From assembly GCA_026987115.1 (NCBI GenBank), contig JALSNF010000045.1, positions 27,061 through 91,060 of the forward strand: a stretch of DNA of 64,000 nt, given 5' to 3'. Shown one piece after another: positions 34,720 to 43,062 of this stretch. Source of the stretch: Desulfurobacteriaceae bacterium. Its GTDB lineage: Bacteria > Aquificota > Aquificia > Desulfurobacteriales > Desulfurobacteriaceae. Made by a program: the position numbers and the translations under genes. The notes below the pieces were generated by a model, which had not been told where the DNA came from, searched no databases, and saw only the letters and a list, made by a program, of their open reading frames with translations. The number at the start of each line of letters is the position of its first letter. Within the stretch, counting starts at the first letter, position 1.

Positions 34720-35189
34720 TTTTTAGGTCCTCCCCATATAAAACAAGTTGTATCAACGAACTTCTTGTTCATCTCTTTGAGCCTCTCTGCTATTACTTTG
34801 GCTATCTCCTCTAACAGCTTTATTGCCAGCTGAGGGTCTTCGCTTTTTAACTTCTCGTAGCCATCTTTAGTTAAGATTAAAGCGTGTGTCTCCTTTAGGG
34901 CAACTCCTTGGGAAGAGTGAAACCTGTTGCTGAAGAAAGAGAGCTCCCCAAGGGGAGTACCTTCTTCACTTACGGCCACCTTAACGAGGTTTCCAAAAGG
35001 GTCAGGTCTGTAAAGTCCTACTCTACCTTTTACTATAAAGAAGACCTTATCTCCCGGGTCTCCCTCTTCAAAAAGGACGCTACCTTTGGGGAAAACTCTA
35101 TAGTCCAAGTAGTTTGATATCTCCTTAAGCTCCTTTTCGGTAAACCTTGAAAAGAGAGGAAACTCCTTTGCAAGCTCAACTTTAACCAT
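34716..35189 (-). CDS. Stand-alone cyclic-nucleotide-binding-fold (cNMP) protein inside the nuo operon
   Basis: This 157-residue protein is one CRP-type effector domain: FPLFSRFTEKELKEISNYL, FPKGSVLFEEGDPGDKVFFI, VKGRVGLYR and a phosphate-cassette-like GELSFFSNRFHSSQG. By eye the arginine that holds the cyclic phosphate in CRP aligns with His, so cAMP binding is doubtful. After the C-helix (LLEEIAKVIAERLKEMNKKF) it ends; there is no helix-turn-helix, so it is not a classical CRP/FNR regulator. It abuts nuoG and overlaps nuoH, so it is co-translated with complex I. A role in controlling or assembling complex I is inference. Confidence 0.88.
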   Translation of the reverse strand: MVKVELAKEFPLFSRFTEKELKEISNYLDYRVFPKGSVLFEEGDPGDKVFFIVKGRVGLYRPDPFGNLVKVAVSEEGTPLGELSFFSNRFHSSQGVALKETHALILTKDGYEKLKSEDPQLAIKLLEEIAKVIAERLKEMNKKFVDTTCFIWGGPKK

Positions 35190-37370
35190 TTAGGCCTCCA
35201 AGATTTCACATTTTATACCACTTAGGAAGGGAAAATTGCCCCTTAAAAGGGAAGATATGTCCCTCGTAAACCTCTCAACCCTTAAAAGGGCGTGTCCTTT
35301 GGGAACAGAGGCGTCTGGAACGGCTTGAACTTGGAGCTCCTTGTTTTCTACCCTCAAAGAGACAAGCTTAGGCTCTCTTAACTCTTGAGAGTTTAAAAGG
35401 AGCTCCCTTTTCCCAGAAACTTTCACAACATTCTCAGAGTAGTAGCTTACCGAGTTCCAACCTGTTCTATTGGGAAGAACCGTAAGGAGGAGCTCTCTTT
35501 TCCTGTGGAGAACTTTTTTACCTGGCTCTTTAATTAAAGGAACCTGTTTTTCCTTGGAAGAAATCCCTTTTGAAGGCAGGTATTTTAAAACTTCCAAAAG
35601 AGAGAACGGAGTTTCTAAAACGCTGTCAAGTGAGAGCTCCCCTTCAATGCCTTTAAAAGTTCCCCTTTTCTCTAACCCTAACTCAATCGGGATAACAAGG
35701 TCAGCCTGGGAGACTTCGGGAGTGTAAAAGGGAGTAAAGATAACCGTAAAGTCGGCACTTGGGAGCTCCACTCCCGGAAAGTCCCTTTCAAGCTCACAGT
35801 TGATTAAAACGTTTACTTCTCCTTTTAAGTTTGAAGGTTCTACAAGGTCAAAAAGCTCTACAACTTTAAGGGAGTTTGCCTTAGGAGGAATAGCTACAAG
35901 GGGAGCTCCTGCTCTGTCTGCTAAGAAGGCAACGGTCTTCCCTATCTCTTCCGACTCAACCGAGAACGGGACATTTCCTCCTACAACAAAGGAGAGCTTC
36001 TTACCCCTTAAGCTCTTAGCAACAGAATCTATCTCCTTGTTTCCACTCTGATAGGAAGAGTCAAAGGTTCCAACTATTAAGTGCTTTAAGGTATCTATTA
36101 TCTCCTCTTGAGGAACAAGTAAAGTAGAGAAGCTAACAGAGTCAAGCTTAGAAGGGAAGGTACCAAGCCTTATTAGTCTTTTACCCTTTTGAATTACTGC
36201 AAGCCTCAGCAAAGTAGCAATTACAGGGGTAAACTCCTCAATAAAGTCTCCAAGGACGAACACAACATCTGAAGAGTAAATAGAGCTAAAAAGGGAAGTG
36301 TTAAGAGCTCCCGTTATTGAAGCAATGCCCCTTAAGAGTTTATAGTAGCCGTAGGAATCTGAAACCGCTTTACCACCAAATACATCCCTTATTTTTGTAA
36401 GCTCCTCGCTGGTGAGGGAGCTCTCAAGGAAAAGGTTAACCTCCCTACCTTCAAGTTTCTCTTTTAAAACTTCTACTGCCTTCTCAAAGTCAACCTTAAC
36501 GAGGCTATCTCCCTGCCTTAAGAGGGGCTCCTTTAACCTCTTCTCAGAGTAAATTATGTCCCAGCCCCACTTCCCCCTAACGCACAAGTATCCCTTATTG
36601 TGGCCTCTGTTTACTCCTATCCTTCCAACTACCCTTTTAACTTTTCCGTGGTAGCTGTCAACTTCTATTGTGCACCCTGAACCGCAAAGGGAACAGGTAG
36701 TCCAGGTTTTATCCATTCTCCAAGGCCTATCCTTATACTTAAAGGCCCTATCTAAAAGGGAACCTACCGGACAGACATCAACACAACTTCCACAGTGTTC
36801 ACATCCCCCCTCAAGGAAGTCCCCGTTAAAGGGAGATATGTAAGCCTTATAACCTCTGTTTAGAATCCCTAAAACCCTGTTTCCCATGTTCTCGCCACAC
36901 ATCCTTATGCAACGGCGGCAGAGAATACACCTGTCGTTGTCTATTTCAATTAAAGGGCCTTTAATTACTATGTCCTTTTCCCTTCTCTTTTCTCTGTACC
37001 TGCTCTTTTTCGGGCCGTTTCTAAAGCCCGTCATCTGAAGCTCACACTCTCCAGACTTATCGCAGATGGGACACTCTAAAGTGTGGTTGTTTAAGATTAG
37101 CTCAATAACTCCGGCCCTTGCCCTCTTTACCCTCTCAGTGTTGGTCTTAACTACCATGTCTGGCATGGCCTTTAAAGTGCACGCCGTAACTAGGCGGGGA
37201 GCTCCCTCAACCTCAACTAAGCACACCCTACAGGCTCCCTCTGGCCTTAACTCTTTGTGGTAGCAGAAAACGGGGATAACTATCCCGTTCCTCTCTGCAA
37301 CTTCTAAAACAGTATCTCCCGCAAAAGCTTCACACTCTTTACCGTCAATAACTATCTTGAAACTCTCCAT
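35190..37370 (-). CDS. nuoG: NADH-quinone oxidoreductase subunit G
   Basis: This 726-residue subunit has a [2Fe-2S] domain (CYHKELRPEGACRVCLVEV), the His-Cys motif region HTLECPICDKSGECELQ, a 4Fe-4S pair (CILCRRCIRMC and CEHCGSCVDVCPVGSL), then a molybdopterin-oxidoreductase-like domain starting CSLCGSGCTIEVD, which in this family usually holds cluster N7 but no molybdenum. The C-terminal half is divergent, as is usual. It overlaps nuoF by one base at its start. Confidence 0.95.
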   Translation of the reverse strand: MESFKIVIDGKECEAFAGDTVLEVAERNGIVIPVFCYHKELRPEGACRVCLVEVEGAPRLVTACTLKAMPDMVVKTNTERVKRARAGVIELILNNHTLECPICDKSGECELQMTGFRNGPKKSRYREKRREKDIVIKGPLIEIDNDRCILCRRCIRMCGENMGNRVLGILNRGYKAYISPFNGDFLEGGCEHCGSCVDVCPVGSLLDRAFKYKDRPWRMDKTWTTCSLCGSGCTIEVDSYHGKVKRVVGRIGVNRGHNKGYLCVRGKWGWDIIYSEKRLKEPLLRQGDSLVKVDFEKAVEVLKEKLEGREVNLFLESSLTSEELTKIRDVFGGKAVSDSYGYYKLLRGIASITGALNTSLFSSIYSSDVVFVLGDFIEEFTPVIATLLRLAVIQKGKRLIRLGTFPSKLDSVSFSTLLVPQEEIIDTLKHLIVGTFDSSYQSGNKEIDSVAKSLRGKKLSFVVGGNVPFSVESEEIGKTVAFLADRAGAPLVAIPPKANSLKVVELFDLVEPSNLKGEVNVLINCELERDFPGVELPSADFTVIFTPFYTPEVSQADLVIPIELGLEKRGTFKGIEGELSLDSVLETPFSLLEVLKYLPSKGISSKEKQVPLIKEPGKKVLHRKRELLLTVLPNRTGWNSVSYYSENVVKVSGKRELLLNSQELREPKLVSLRVENKELQVQAVPDASVPKGHALLRVERFTRDISSLLRGNFPFLSGIKCEILEA

Positions 37371-38635
37371 TAGCTACTCCTGAAGGGGCATTTTCCACCT
37401 TTAATGTGAGCTAAGTACTCTTCTTTAAACTTCCTAACGGTTGAACCAACCGGGTTGTGAGCGGCCATTCCAAGGCCACAAAAAGAGTTCTCCATAGTCT
37501 CACACACAGAGAGGACAACCTCAAGGTCCTCTTCAACGCCCCTTCCCCCTTCAATCCTCTCAAGTATCCTAACGAGCCAGTCGGTTCCTTCCCTGCAGGG
37601 GGTACACTTACCGCAGGACTCGTGTCTAAAGAACTTTATAAGCCTTAAAGCAGCGTTAACTATACAGTCTGTCTCGTCAAGAACCATAATAGCCCCTGAA
37701 CCGAGCATTGTTCCAGCCTTAGCAAGGGAGGGAAAGTCCATAGGAACGCTTATCTCCTCTGAAGTTAAAACGGAGCTTGAAGCACCTCCGGGGAAAACTG
37801 CCTTAAGTTTCCTGTCTTTAACTATTCCTCCGGCGTGTTCAAAAATTATCTCCTCTAGCTTTGTTCCCATTGGGAGCTCGTAAACTCCCGGCCTTTTAAC
37901 CTTCCCGCTAACGGGAAAGAGCTTTGGACCGGGACAGTCCGGAGAGCCTATCTGGGAGTACCACTTACCTCCCCTCTCTATTATTAGAGGAATGTTTGCC
38001 AAGGTTTCAACGTTGTTTACAACCGTTGGCTTCCACAAGTAGCCTGCGTTAACCGGAAAGGGAGGCTTTATCCTAGGCTCTCCCCTCTTTCCCTCCATAG
38101 ACTCAATTAAGGCAGTCTCTTCACCGCAGATGTAAGCACCTGCTCCACTGTGAACGTAAAGGTCAAAGGAGAAATCACTTCCCAGTATGTTTTCTCCCAG
38201 GAAGCCCTTTTGGTAAGCTTCACTTATAGCCCTTTCAAGGATTTTCCTACCTATTGGGTACTCTCCCCTTAAGTAAATGTACCCATACCTGCAACCTGTA
38301 GCGTAAGCACCTATGAGCATACCCTCTATTAAAGCGTGGGGGTCTTTCTCTATAATTACCCTGTCTTTAAAGGTGCAGGGCTCTCCTTCGTCAGCGTTGC
38401 AGACAAAGAACTTGGGCTCTTTTATGTCTGCTGCTGCAAATTCCCACTTTAAACCCGTCGGAAATCCCGCTCCTCCTCTTCCCCTTAAACCGCTGAGTTT
38501 TACCTCTTCAACAACATCTTCAGGGGACATCTCCTTTAAGGCCTTCTGAAAGGCCCTGTAGCCACCCCCTTTAAGGTAAACCTCTATGGTGTGGGAGTTC
38601 TCTTTTTCTACGTTCCTAAGGAGAAGCTTTTCCAT
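37370..38635 (-). CDS. nuoF: NADH-quinone oxidoreductase subunit F (FMN, NADH-binding)
   Basis: This 421-residue subunit has the NADH/FMN glycine-rich motifs LRGRGGAGFPTGLKW and CNADEGEPCTFKDR, GAGAYICGEETALIES, and the N3 cluster motif ESCGKCTPCREG. It accepts hydride from NADH and starts the electron chain, so this complex I has the full NADH-dehydrogenase module rather than the reduced 11-subunit form. It is directly adjacent to nuoE. Confidence 0.97.
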   Translation of the reverse strand: MEKLLLRNVEKENSHTIEVYLKGGGYRAFQKALKEMSPEDVVEEVKLSGLRGRGGAGFPTGLKWEFAAADIKEPKFFVCNADEGEPCTFKDRVIIEKDPHALIEGMLIGAYATGCRYGYIYLRGEYPIGRKILERAISEAYQKGFLGENILGSDFSFDLYVHSGAGAYICGEETALIESMEGKRGEPRIKPPFPVNAGYLWKPTVVNNVETLANIPLIIERGGKWYSQIGSPDCPGPKLFPVSGKVKRPGVYELPMGTKLEEIIFEHAGGIVKDRKLKAVFPGGASSSVLTSEEISVPMDFPSLAKAGTMLGSGAIMVLDETDCIVNAALRLIKFFRHESCGKCTPCREGTDWLVRILERIEGGRGVEEDLEVVLSVCETMENSFCGLGMAAHNPVGSTVRKFKEEYLAHIKGGKCPFRSS

Positions 38636-39118
38636 TTAATCTCCCTTCCAGCCGAACTTCTTTAAGATTGTCGGGAGCTCCTCTTTTTTTACCTTCAAAA
38701 ACCTCTCCTCGTTTACGGTAATTGCGGGAGCTCCGTCGCAAAGTCCCATACACTCGTACTCCTCTAAAGTAAAGAGACCGTCTTTAGTTGTCTCGCCTAC
38801 CTTCACTCCAAGGAGCCTTTCAAGCTCTTCTAAAAGGGAGTAAGAGCCGTTTAACATACAAGACAAGTTGGTGCACACCCTTATTACGTATTTTCCTTTC
38901 CTTTCAGTGTGAAACATAGCGTAAAACCTTGCCGCTTCTTCAACTTCAACCAGAGGAACTCCAAGCTCAGAAGAGATTATCCTCATAACTTCGTGGTCTA
39001 TACAGGGAAAGTTCTTCTCTGCAATCCAAAGGGCAGGAAGCGTATAGGACTTTAAACTAGGATATTTACCCTCTTCCTTTAGCTTCCTAACTTCCTCTCT
39101 AAACTCATCGTAAGTCAT
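38636..39118 (-). CDS. nuoE: NADH-quinone oxidoreductase subunit E (24 kDa, [2Fe-2S])
   Basis: This 160-residue thioredoxin-fold subunit has the N1a cluster ligands in the pattern CTNLSC and CMGLCDGAPA, with FYAMFHTERKGKYVIRVC before them. It partners NuoF. The ATG overlaps the nuoD stop as ATGA. Confidence 0.96.
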   Translation of the reverse strand: MTYDEFREEVRKLKEEGKYPSLKSYTLPALWIAEKNFPCIDHEVMRIISSELGVPLVEVEEAARFYAMFHTERKGKYVIRVCTNLSCMLNGSYSLLEELERLLGVKVGETTKDGLFTLEEYECMGLCDGAPAITVNEERFLKVKKEELPTILKKFGWKGD

Positions 39119-40296
39119 CTGTCAACCTCTCCCATTAACGGGTCAAGACTGCCTATTATTGAAATCACGTCTGCAACGTAGTGCCCTTTCAAGAGCTCAG
39201 GGAGTATAGAAATGTTTATGAGAGAAGGGGGTCTAATCCTTAACCTGTAAGGCTTATTTGTCCCATCGCTAACTATGTAATAGCCGAGCTCTCCCCTTGG
39301 CCCTTCAACTGCGGCGTAAACTTCTCCCTTTGGAGGAGTTAAACCGTGAATAACGAGCTCAAAGTGCTGAATAAGGCCTACCATAGTGTTATAAACCTCT
39401 TCTTTTGGAGGAAGGATAACGGTAGTGTCTTCTATCTGAACGGGCCCTTGAGGCATTTTACTTAAACACTCCTTTATTATCTTTACAGACTCCCTCATCT
39501 CGTCCATTCTTACCTTATACCTGTCGTAAACATCACCGTTATGGTAAACGGGGACTTTAAAGTCAATCTCCCCGTAAACGCAGTAAGGGTAGTACTTCCT
39601 AACGTCGTAATCACAGCCGGCGGCCCTTAAGGTAGGACCGGTTATTCCCCAGTTTATTGCAGTTTCTTTATCAATAATCCCTACTCCTTTAGTCCTTGAA
39701 AGCCATATCCTGTTTTCACTTAAAAGGTCCTCATACTCATCTAGCTTTAAAGGAAAGAGTTCCAAAAACTCGTTAAGCTCTTCAAGGAACTTCTCTGTAG
39801 CGTCTGCCGCAACCCCTCCTATTCTCATATAGCCAGTGTGGAGCCTTCCCCCTGCTATCTCTTCAAAGAGGTCCAAAACCTTCTCCCTCTCTCTAAAAGC
39901 GTAGAGGAAAACGCTCATTGCTCCAAGCTCTAAGGCGTGGGTTCCAAGCCAGATTAAGTGGGAGGAGATTCTTGTAAGCTCAGCCATTATTACCCTTAAA
40001 AACTGGGCTCTGCGGGGAACCTTATCCTCTATCCCAAGGAGCTTTTCCACTGCAAGGACGAAACCAAGCTCGTTTGTGTTGGCGGAAACGTAGTCCACCC
40101 TATCAAAAACAGGTAATATCTGCATGTACTTACGGTTCTCTGCAAGCTTCTCAACTCCCCTGTGGACATAGCCTATTATTGAATCGGCGCCTACTATCTT
40201 TTCACCTTTAAGCTCAAGAACCAGCCTTAAAACCCCGTGAGTTGACGGGTGCTGAGGACCCATATTTAAAATCAAGTCTGCCCTTTCCTTCTCCAT
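39115..40296 (-). CDS. nuoD: NADH-quinone oxidoreductase subunit D
   Basis: This 393-residue 49-kDa subunit has NMGPQHPSTHGVLRLVLEL (with the quinone-ligand His), IGYVHRGVEKLAE, DRVDYVSANTNELGF and the C-terminal LIGSLDPLMGEVDR-like end. It forms the quinone site with NuoB. It is a separate gene from nuoC, not a nuoCD fusion. Confidence 0.97.
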   Translation of the reverse strand: MEKERADLILNMGPQHPSTHGVLRLVLELKGEKIVGADSIIGYVHRGVEKLAENRKYMQILPVFDRVDYVSANTNELGFVLAVEKLLGIEDKVPRRAQFLRVIMAELTRISSHLIWLGTHALELGAMSVFLYAFREREKVLDLFEEIAGGRLHTGYMRIGGVAADATEKFLEELNEFLELFPLKLDEYEDLLSENRIWLSRTKGVGIIDKETAINWGITGPTLRAAGCDYDVRKYYPYCVYGEIDFKVPVYHNGDVYDRYKVRMDEMRESVKIIKECLSKMPQGPVQIEDTTVILPPKEEVYNTMVGLIQHFELVIHGLTPPKGEVYAAVEGPRGELGYYIVSDGTNKPYRLRIRPPSLINISILPELLKGHYVADVISIIGSLDPLMGEVDR

Positions 40297-40299
40297 ACT

Positions 40300-40785
40300 T
40301 TACTCCCAGTCCCAAACTTCGCAGGGCTCCTCTTTGCCTTCAAGGGGAAAGTCCTTCCTTAAGGGGAAGTAGGGGTACTTCTGAGGTAATAGGAGTTTTT
40401 TAAGCTCCCTGCCTGTAAACTTAATTCCAAACATCTCGTAAACTTCCCTCTCTGTCCAGTCAGCGCTCTTCCAAAGGTTTATAACAGAAGGTAGCTCGTC
40501 ATTTTCAGCCCAACACTTAACCCTCAAGTTGTGTTTGAAAGTAAGGGAGCGCAAGTGATAGACAACAACAAAACGGGGTTCCCTATCCGGGAAGTCAACG
40601 GCGGTAAGGTCAACCAGCATGTCCATAAGGAAGTTCTCGTTGTGCTTTAAGAAAGCCATAAAGTCTAAAAGGGAACTCTTAGAAACGGTAATGGAAACTT
40701 CACCTCTAAAGAGCTTTGTCTCCTTTAATTCATCTTTAAACTCCTCTTTTAAGAGCTCCAAAAGCTCTTCCCTTATGTAGAGCAT
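40300..40785 (-). CDS. nuoC: NADH-quinone oxidoreductase subunit C
   Basis: This 161-residue 30-kDa subunit has VVYHLRSLTFKHNLRVK and the family signature WKSADWTEREVYEMFGIKF, ending KDFPLEGKEEPCEVWDWE. It is a peripheral-arm structural subunit. The start overlaps the nuoB end by 13 bases, and nuoD follows after three. Confidence 0.96.
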   Translation of the reverse strand: MLYIREELLELLKEEFKDELKETKLFRGEVSITVSKSSLLDFMAFLKHNENFLMDMLVDLTAVDFPDREPRFVVVYHLRSLTFKHNLRVKCWAENDELPSVINLWKSADWTEREVYEMFGIKFTGRELKKLLLPQKYPYFPLRKDFPLEGKEEPCEVWDWE

Positions 40786-41258
40786 TCTCTTTCCTCACCT
40801 ACAACTATTGGTCTGTCTCTCTTTATCTTCTTCTGAAGGAGGATTAAGGCTTCGTAGAAAGCTTCAGGTTTTGGAGCACATCCCGGAACATAGACATCAA
40901 CAGGAACTATACAGTCTAAACCCCTTAAAGTTGAGTAGGTTTGAAAGATGTTTCCGCTAATTGCACAGCTGCCTATAGCAATGGCCCACTTAGGGTCAGG
41001 CATCTGTTCCCAAAGTCTCTTTATTATAGGCGCCATCTTCCTACTTATAGTCCCACACATAATAAGCAGGTCGCACTGTCTGGGAGTGTTCCTAAAGATA
41101 ACTCCAAACCTGTCAAAGTCGTACCTTGATGCTGCAGCTGCCATCATCTCAATTCCGCAGCAAGCAGTTGCAAAAGCTAAAGGCCAAAGGGCCCCTTTTC
41201 TTCCCCAGTTTATAAGTTCTTCAAGCTTCGTTAAGAAAATTCCTTCCCTTATTCCCAT
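40773..41258 (-). CDS. nuoB: NADH-quinone oxidoreductase subunit B ([4Fe-4S] N2)
   Basis: This 161-residue subunit has the tandem cysteines of cluster N2 (FATACCGIEMM), IGSCAISGNIFQTYSTLRG and YVPGCAPKPEAFYEAL. It hands electrons to quinone. The start overlaps the end of nuoA by ten bases. Confidence 0.97.
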   Translation of the reverse strand: MGIREGIFLTKLEELINWGRKGALWPLAFATACCGIEMMAAAASRYDFDRFGVIFRNTPRQCDLLIMCGTISRKMAPIIKRLWEQMPDPKWAIAIGSCAISGNIFQTYSTLRGLDCIVPVDVYVPGCAPKPEAFYEALILLQKKIKRDRPIVVGEERECST

Positions 41259-41614
41259 TTCAGAGCTCCCTTAAACAAGGCATAAAGGAAACCTATAAGG
41301 AGTATCCCCACAAAGAGGAAAGCCTCAACTACCCCTAAAACTCCGAGCTTTCTAAAGGCGACTGCCCAAGGAAAGAGGAAAACAGTCTCAAGGTCAAAGA
41401 GGAGGAAAACCAAGGCCAAGACGTAGAAAAAAGCAAAGTACCTCCTGTTTAAAGGTGCAATTCTTGGAATGCCACACTCGTAGGGTTCATACTTCCCTTC
41501 TTCTTTCTTATCAATTTTAAGGAACCTGTTCGTTATAAGGTTTATGTTGGGTACCAAAAGTGCAACAGCAATGGCTACAAGAGAGAAGACAAAGAGAACC
41601 AAGTAGCTTTCCAA
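41249..41614 (-). CDS. nuoA: NADH-quinone oxidoreductase subunit A
   Basis: This 121-residue three-span subunit has YEPYECGIPRIAPLNRR (conserved loop Cys) and VFLLFDLETVFLFPWAVAFR. It is the first gene of the operon. The start is read as TTG at 41614, with GAGAGGTTGAAGGC upstream; no ATG fits the family N-terminus. Confidence 0.95.
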   Translation of the reverse strand: MESYLVLFVFSLVAIAVALLVPNINLITNRFLKIDKKEEGKYEPYECGIPRIAPLNRRYFAFFYVLALVFLLFDLETVFLFPWAVAFRKLGVLGVVEAFLFVGILLIGFLYALFKGALKWE

Positions 41615-41650
41615 GCCTTCAACCTCTCTTTAGGGGATAAACTTTCCCAA

Positions 41651-41679
41651 ATTTTAACAATTTTTTTACAAAAAGTTAA
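41651..41679 (-). promoter_or_regulatory. Candidate sigma-70 promoter for nuoA-N-selA
   Basis: On the minus strand TTAACT (41674-41679) is followed after 17 bases by TAAAAT (41651-41656). The region is AT-rich and the -35 box overlaps the stop of the fumarase-beta gene, 37 bases upstream of the nuoA start. Read-through from that gene is also possible, as no terminator lies between them. Confidence 0.45.
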
Positions 41680-42260
41680 CGGCACTTGGAAAGCTCTTCG
41701 TCCTCAACTTCTTCAAACTTACACCTTCCCATCTGGTAAAGGTCGTTCCCGTATATGTCGTTAACTACAAAGGCAGGGAAGTCTTCAACAACAAGCCTTC
41801 TAATTGCCTCAGGTCCTAAATCTTCGTAAGCTACAACTTCTGCGCTTTTAACGCACCTTGCAAGGTAGGCCGCCGCACCTCCAACTGCTCCAAAGTAAAC
41901 CCCTTTATACTCCTTTATAGCCTCTATTACCTCCTTACTCCTGGTTCCTTTACCAATCATTCCCTTTAAACCTTCTCTTAAAAGCCTCGGAGCGTAAGGG
42001 TCCATTCTGTAGCTGGTAGTGGGACCTACAGAGCCAATAGGCCTTCCCGGTTTGGCAGGGGCTGGACCTGCGTAGTATATTACTTGTCCTTTAAGCTCTA
42101 TTGGGAGCTCCTCGCCTCTATCCAAAGCTTCAACCAGCCTCTTATGGGCAGCGTCCCTTGCAGTATATATAACTCCGCTTATTAAGACCAAGTCTCCTGC
42201 CCTTAAGTTTTCTAAAACTCCTTCACTTGTTATAGGAGCCTTTATCTTCTTTGCGGACAT
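41676..42260 (-). CDS. Class I fumarate hydratase (or tartrate dehydratase) beta subunit
   Basis: This 194-residue protein is the C-terminal, iron-sulfur-free half of class I fumarases: GDLVLISGVIYTARDAAHKR, YYAGPAPAKPGRPIGSVGPT (swivelling-domain signature) and GVYFGAVGGAAAYLARCV. Class I enzymes interconvert fumarate and malate, here probably in the reductive TCA cycle. The alpha subunit with the 4Fe-4S cluster is not in the window. The track's start at 42323 adds 21 unconserved residues; ATG 42260, with GTGGAGG seven bases upstream, is preferred. Confidence 0.9.
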   Translation of the reverse strand: MSAKKIKAPITSEGVLENLRAGDLVLISGVIYTARDAAHKRLVEALDRGEELPIELKGQVIYYAGPAPAKPGRPIGSVGPTTSYRMDPYAPRLLREGLKGMIGKGTRSKEVIEAIKEYKGVYFGAVGGAAAYLARCVKSAEVVAYEDLGPEAIRRLVVEDFPAFVVNDIYGNDLYQMGRCKFEEVEDEELSKCR

Positions 42261-42288
42261 GCAAAACCTCCACTTCCCTTTTCTTCCA

Positions 42289-42297
42289 AGTATAGCA
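42289..42297 (-). promoter_or_regulatory. Extended -10 promoter element for the fumarase-beta gene
   Basis: On the minus strand TGCTATACT is an extended -10 box (TGn plus TATACT) 29 bases upstream of the ATG at 42260. No good -35 box is seen, as expected for extended -10 promoters. Confidence 0.4.
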
Positions 42298-42345
42298 AAA
42301 AAGGCTAAATTTCCCACGGACAAAACTTAGTTAGAGGGAACTAAC

Positions 42346-43062
42346 TTGAGGTTAAAGGTCATCTTACCAATAGTTTTAATTTTTCTAAGCCTTTTAGGGA
42401 AGGCTAAGTCGCAAGACATAAGTTTTAAGGTTTACTCGCACATTAACCTTTCAAAGCTTCCTATAAGTGAGAGGAAAAGAAAGTTCATTGAAATTATGTT
42501 ACCCCTTATAGAAAGGGCAAACAGAGAGGTTTTAAAGGAAAGGGCTTTCATACTTGAAGTTTCTAACAAGAAAGCGATAACCTTAAAGGAAGAGAGGAAA
42601 CTAGGGGAGCTCTACGCAAAGTATAGAGCTAAGAGCTTAAAAGACCTTTTACTCAAGGTTAACTCTGTTCCCGTAGGTTTAGTGCTGGCGCAGGCTGCAG
42701 TTGAGAGCGGTTGGGGAACTTCAAGGTTTTTCGTTTTAGCCAACAACGCCTTTGGAACATATACCTTTATGAAGAAGAAGTGTCTAAAAGCAAGATTTTC
42801 AGAAGCCTGCCTTAAGTACTACCCCAACCTTTACGATTCTGTGAGAGACTACATATACAACCTTAACGTTGGGTGGGCTTACGAGAAGTTTAGAAAGTTA
42901 AGGGAAAAAGGAGCAGACATATATAAACTTGCAGAGAGTTTGTATTCTTATTCAACTTTAGGAGGAAGGTATGTTCTGCTGGTTAAAAAGGTTATCCGTC
43001 ATAACGGTCTTGACTCTATTAGCTCTACTGAGCTTGCCTCAAACTTCCCAGGGAGAAGATAA
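42346..43062 (+). CDS. Secreted glucosaminidase (Bax-like peptidoglycan hydrolase)
   Basis: This 238-residue protein has a signal peptide (MRLKVILPIVLIFLSLLG) and a glucosaminidase domain with the catalytic region GLVLAQAAVESGWGTSRFF then NNAFGTYTF, as in Bax and other GH73-like proteins that cleave peptidoglycan glycan strands. The start is TTG at 42346, after GAGGGAACTAAC. The last 92 bases are read in another frame as the start of the deacetylase gene, so the two envelope genes are tightly coupled. Confidence 0.85.
   Translation: MRLKVILPIVLIFLSLLGKAKSQDISFKVYSHINLSKLPISERKRKFIEIMLPLIERANREVLKERAFILEVSNKKAITLKEERKLGELYAKYRAKSLKDLLLKVNSVPVGLVLAQAAVESGWGTSRFFVLANNAFGTYTFMKKKCLKARFSEACLKYYPNLYDSVRDYIYNLNVGWAYEKFRKLREKGADIYKLAESLYSYSTLGGRYVLLVKKVIRHNGLDSISSTELASNFPGRR

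Noticed and set aside
34716-35189. CRP/FNR-type transcription factor
   Set aside because: The effector domain is clear, but the protein ends after the C-helix with no helix-turn-helix.
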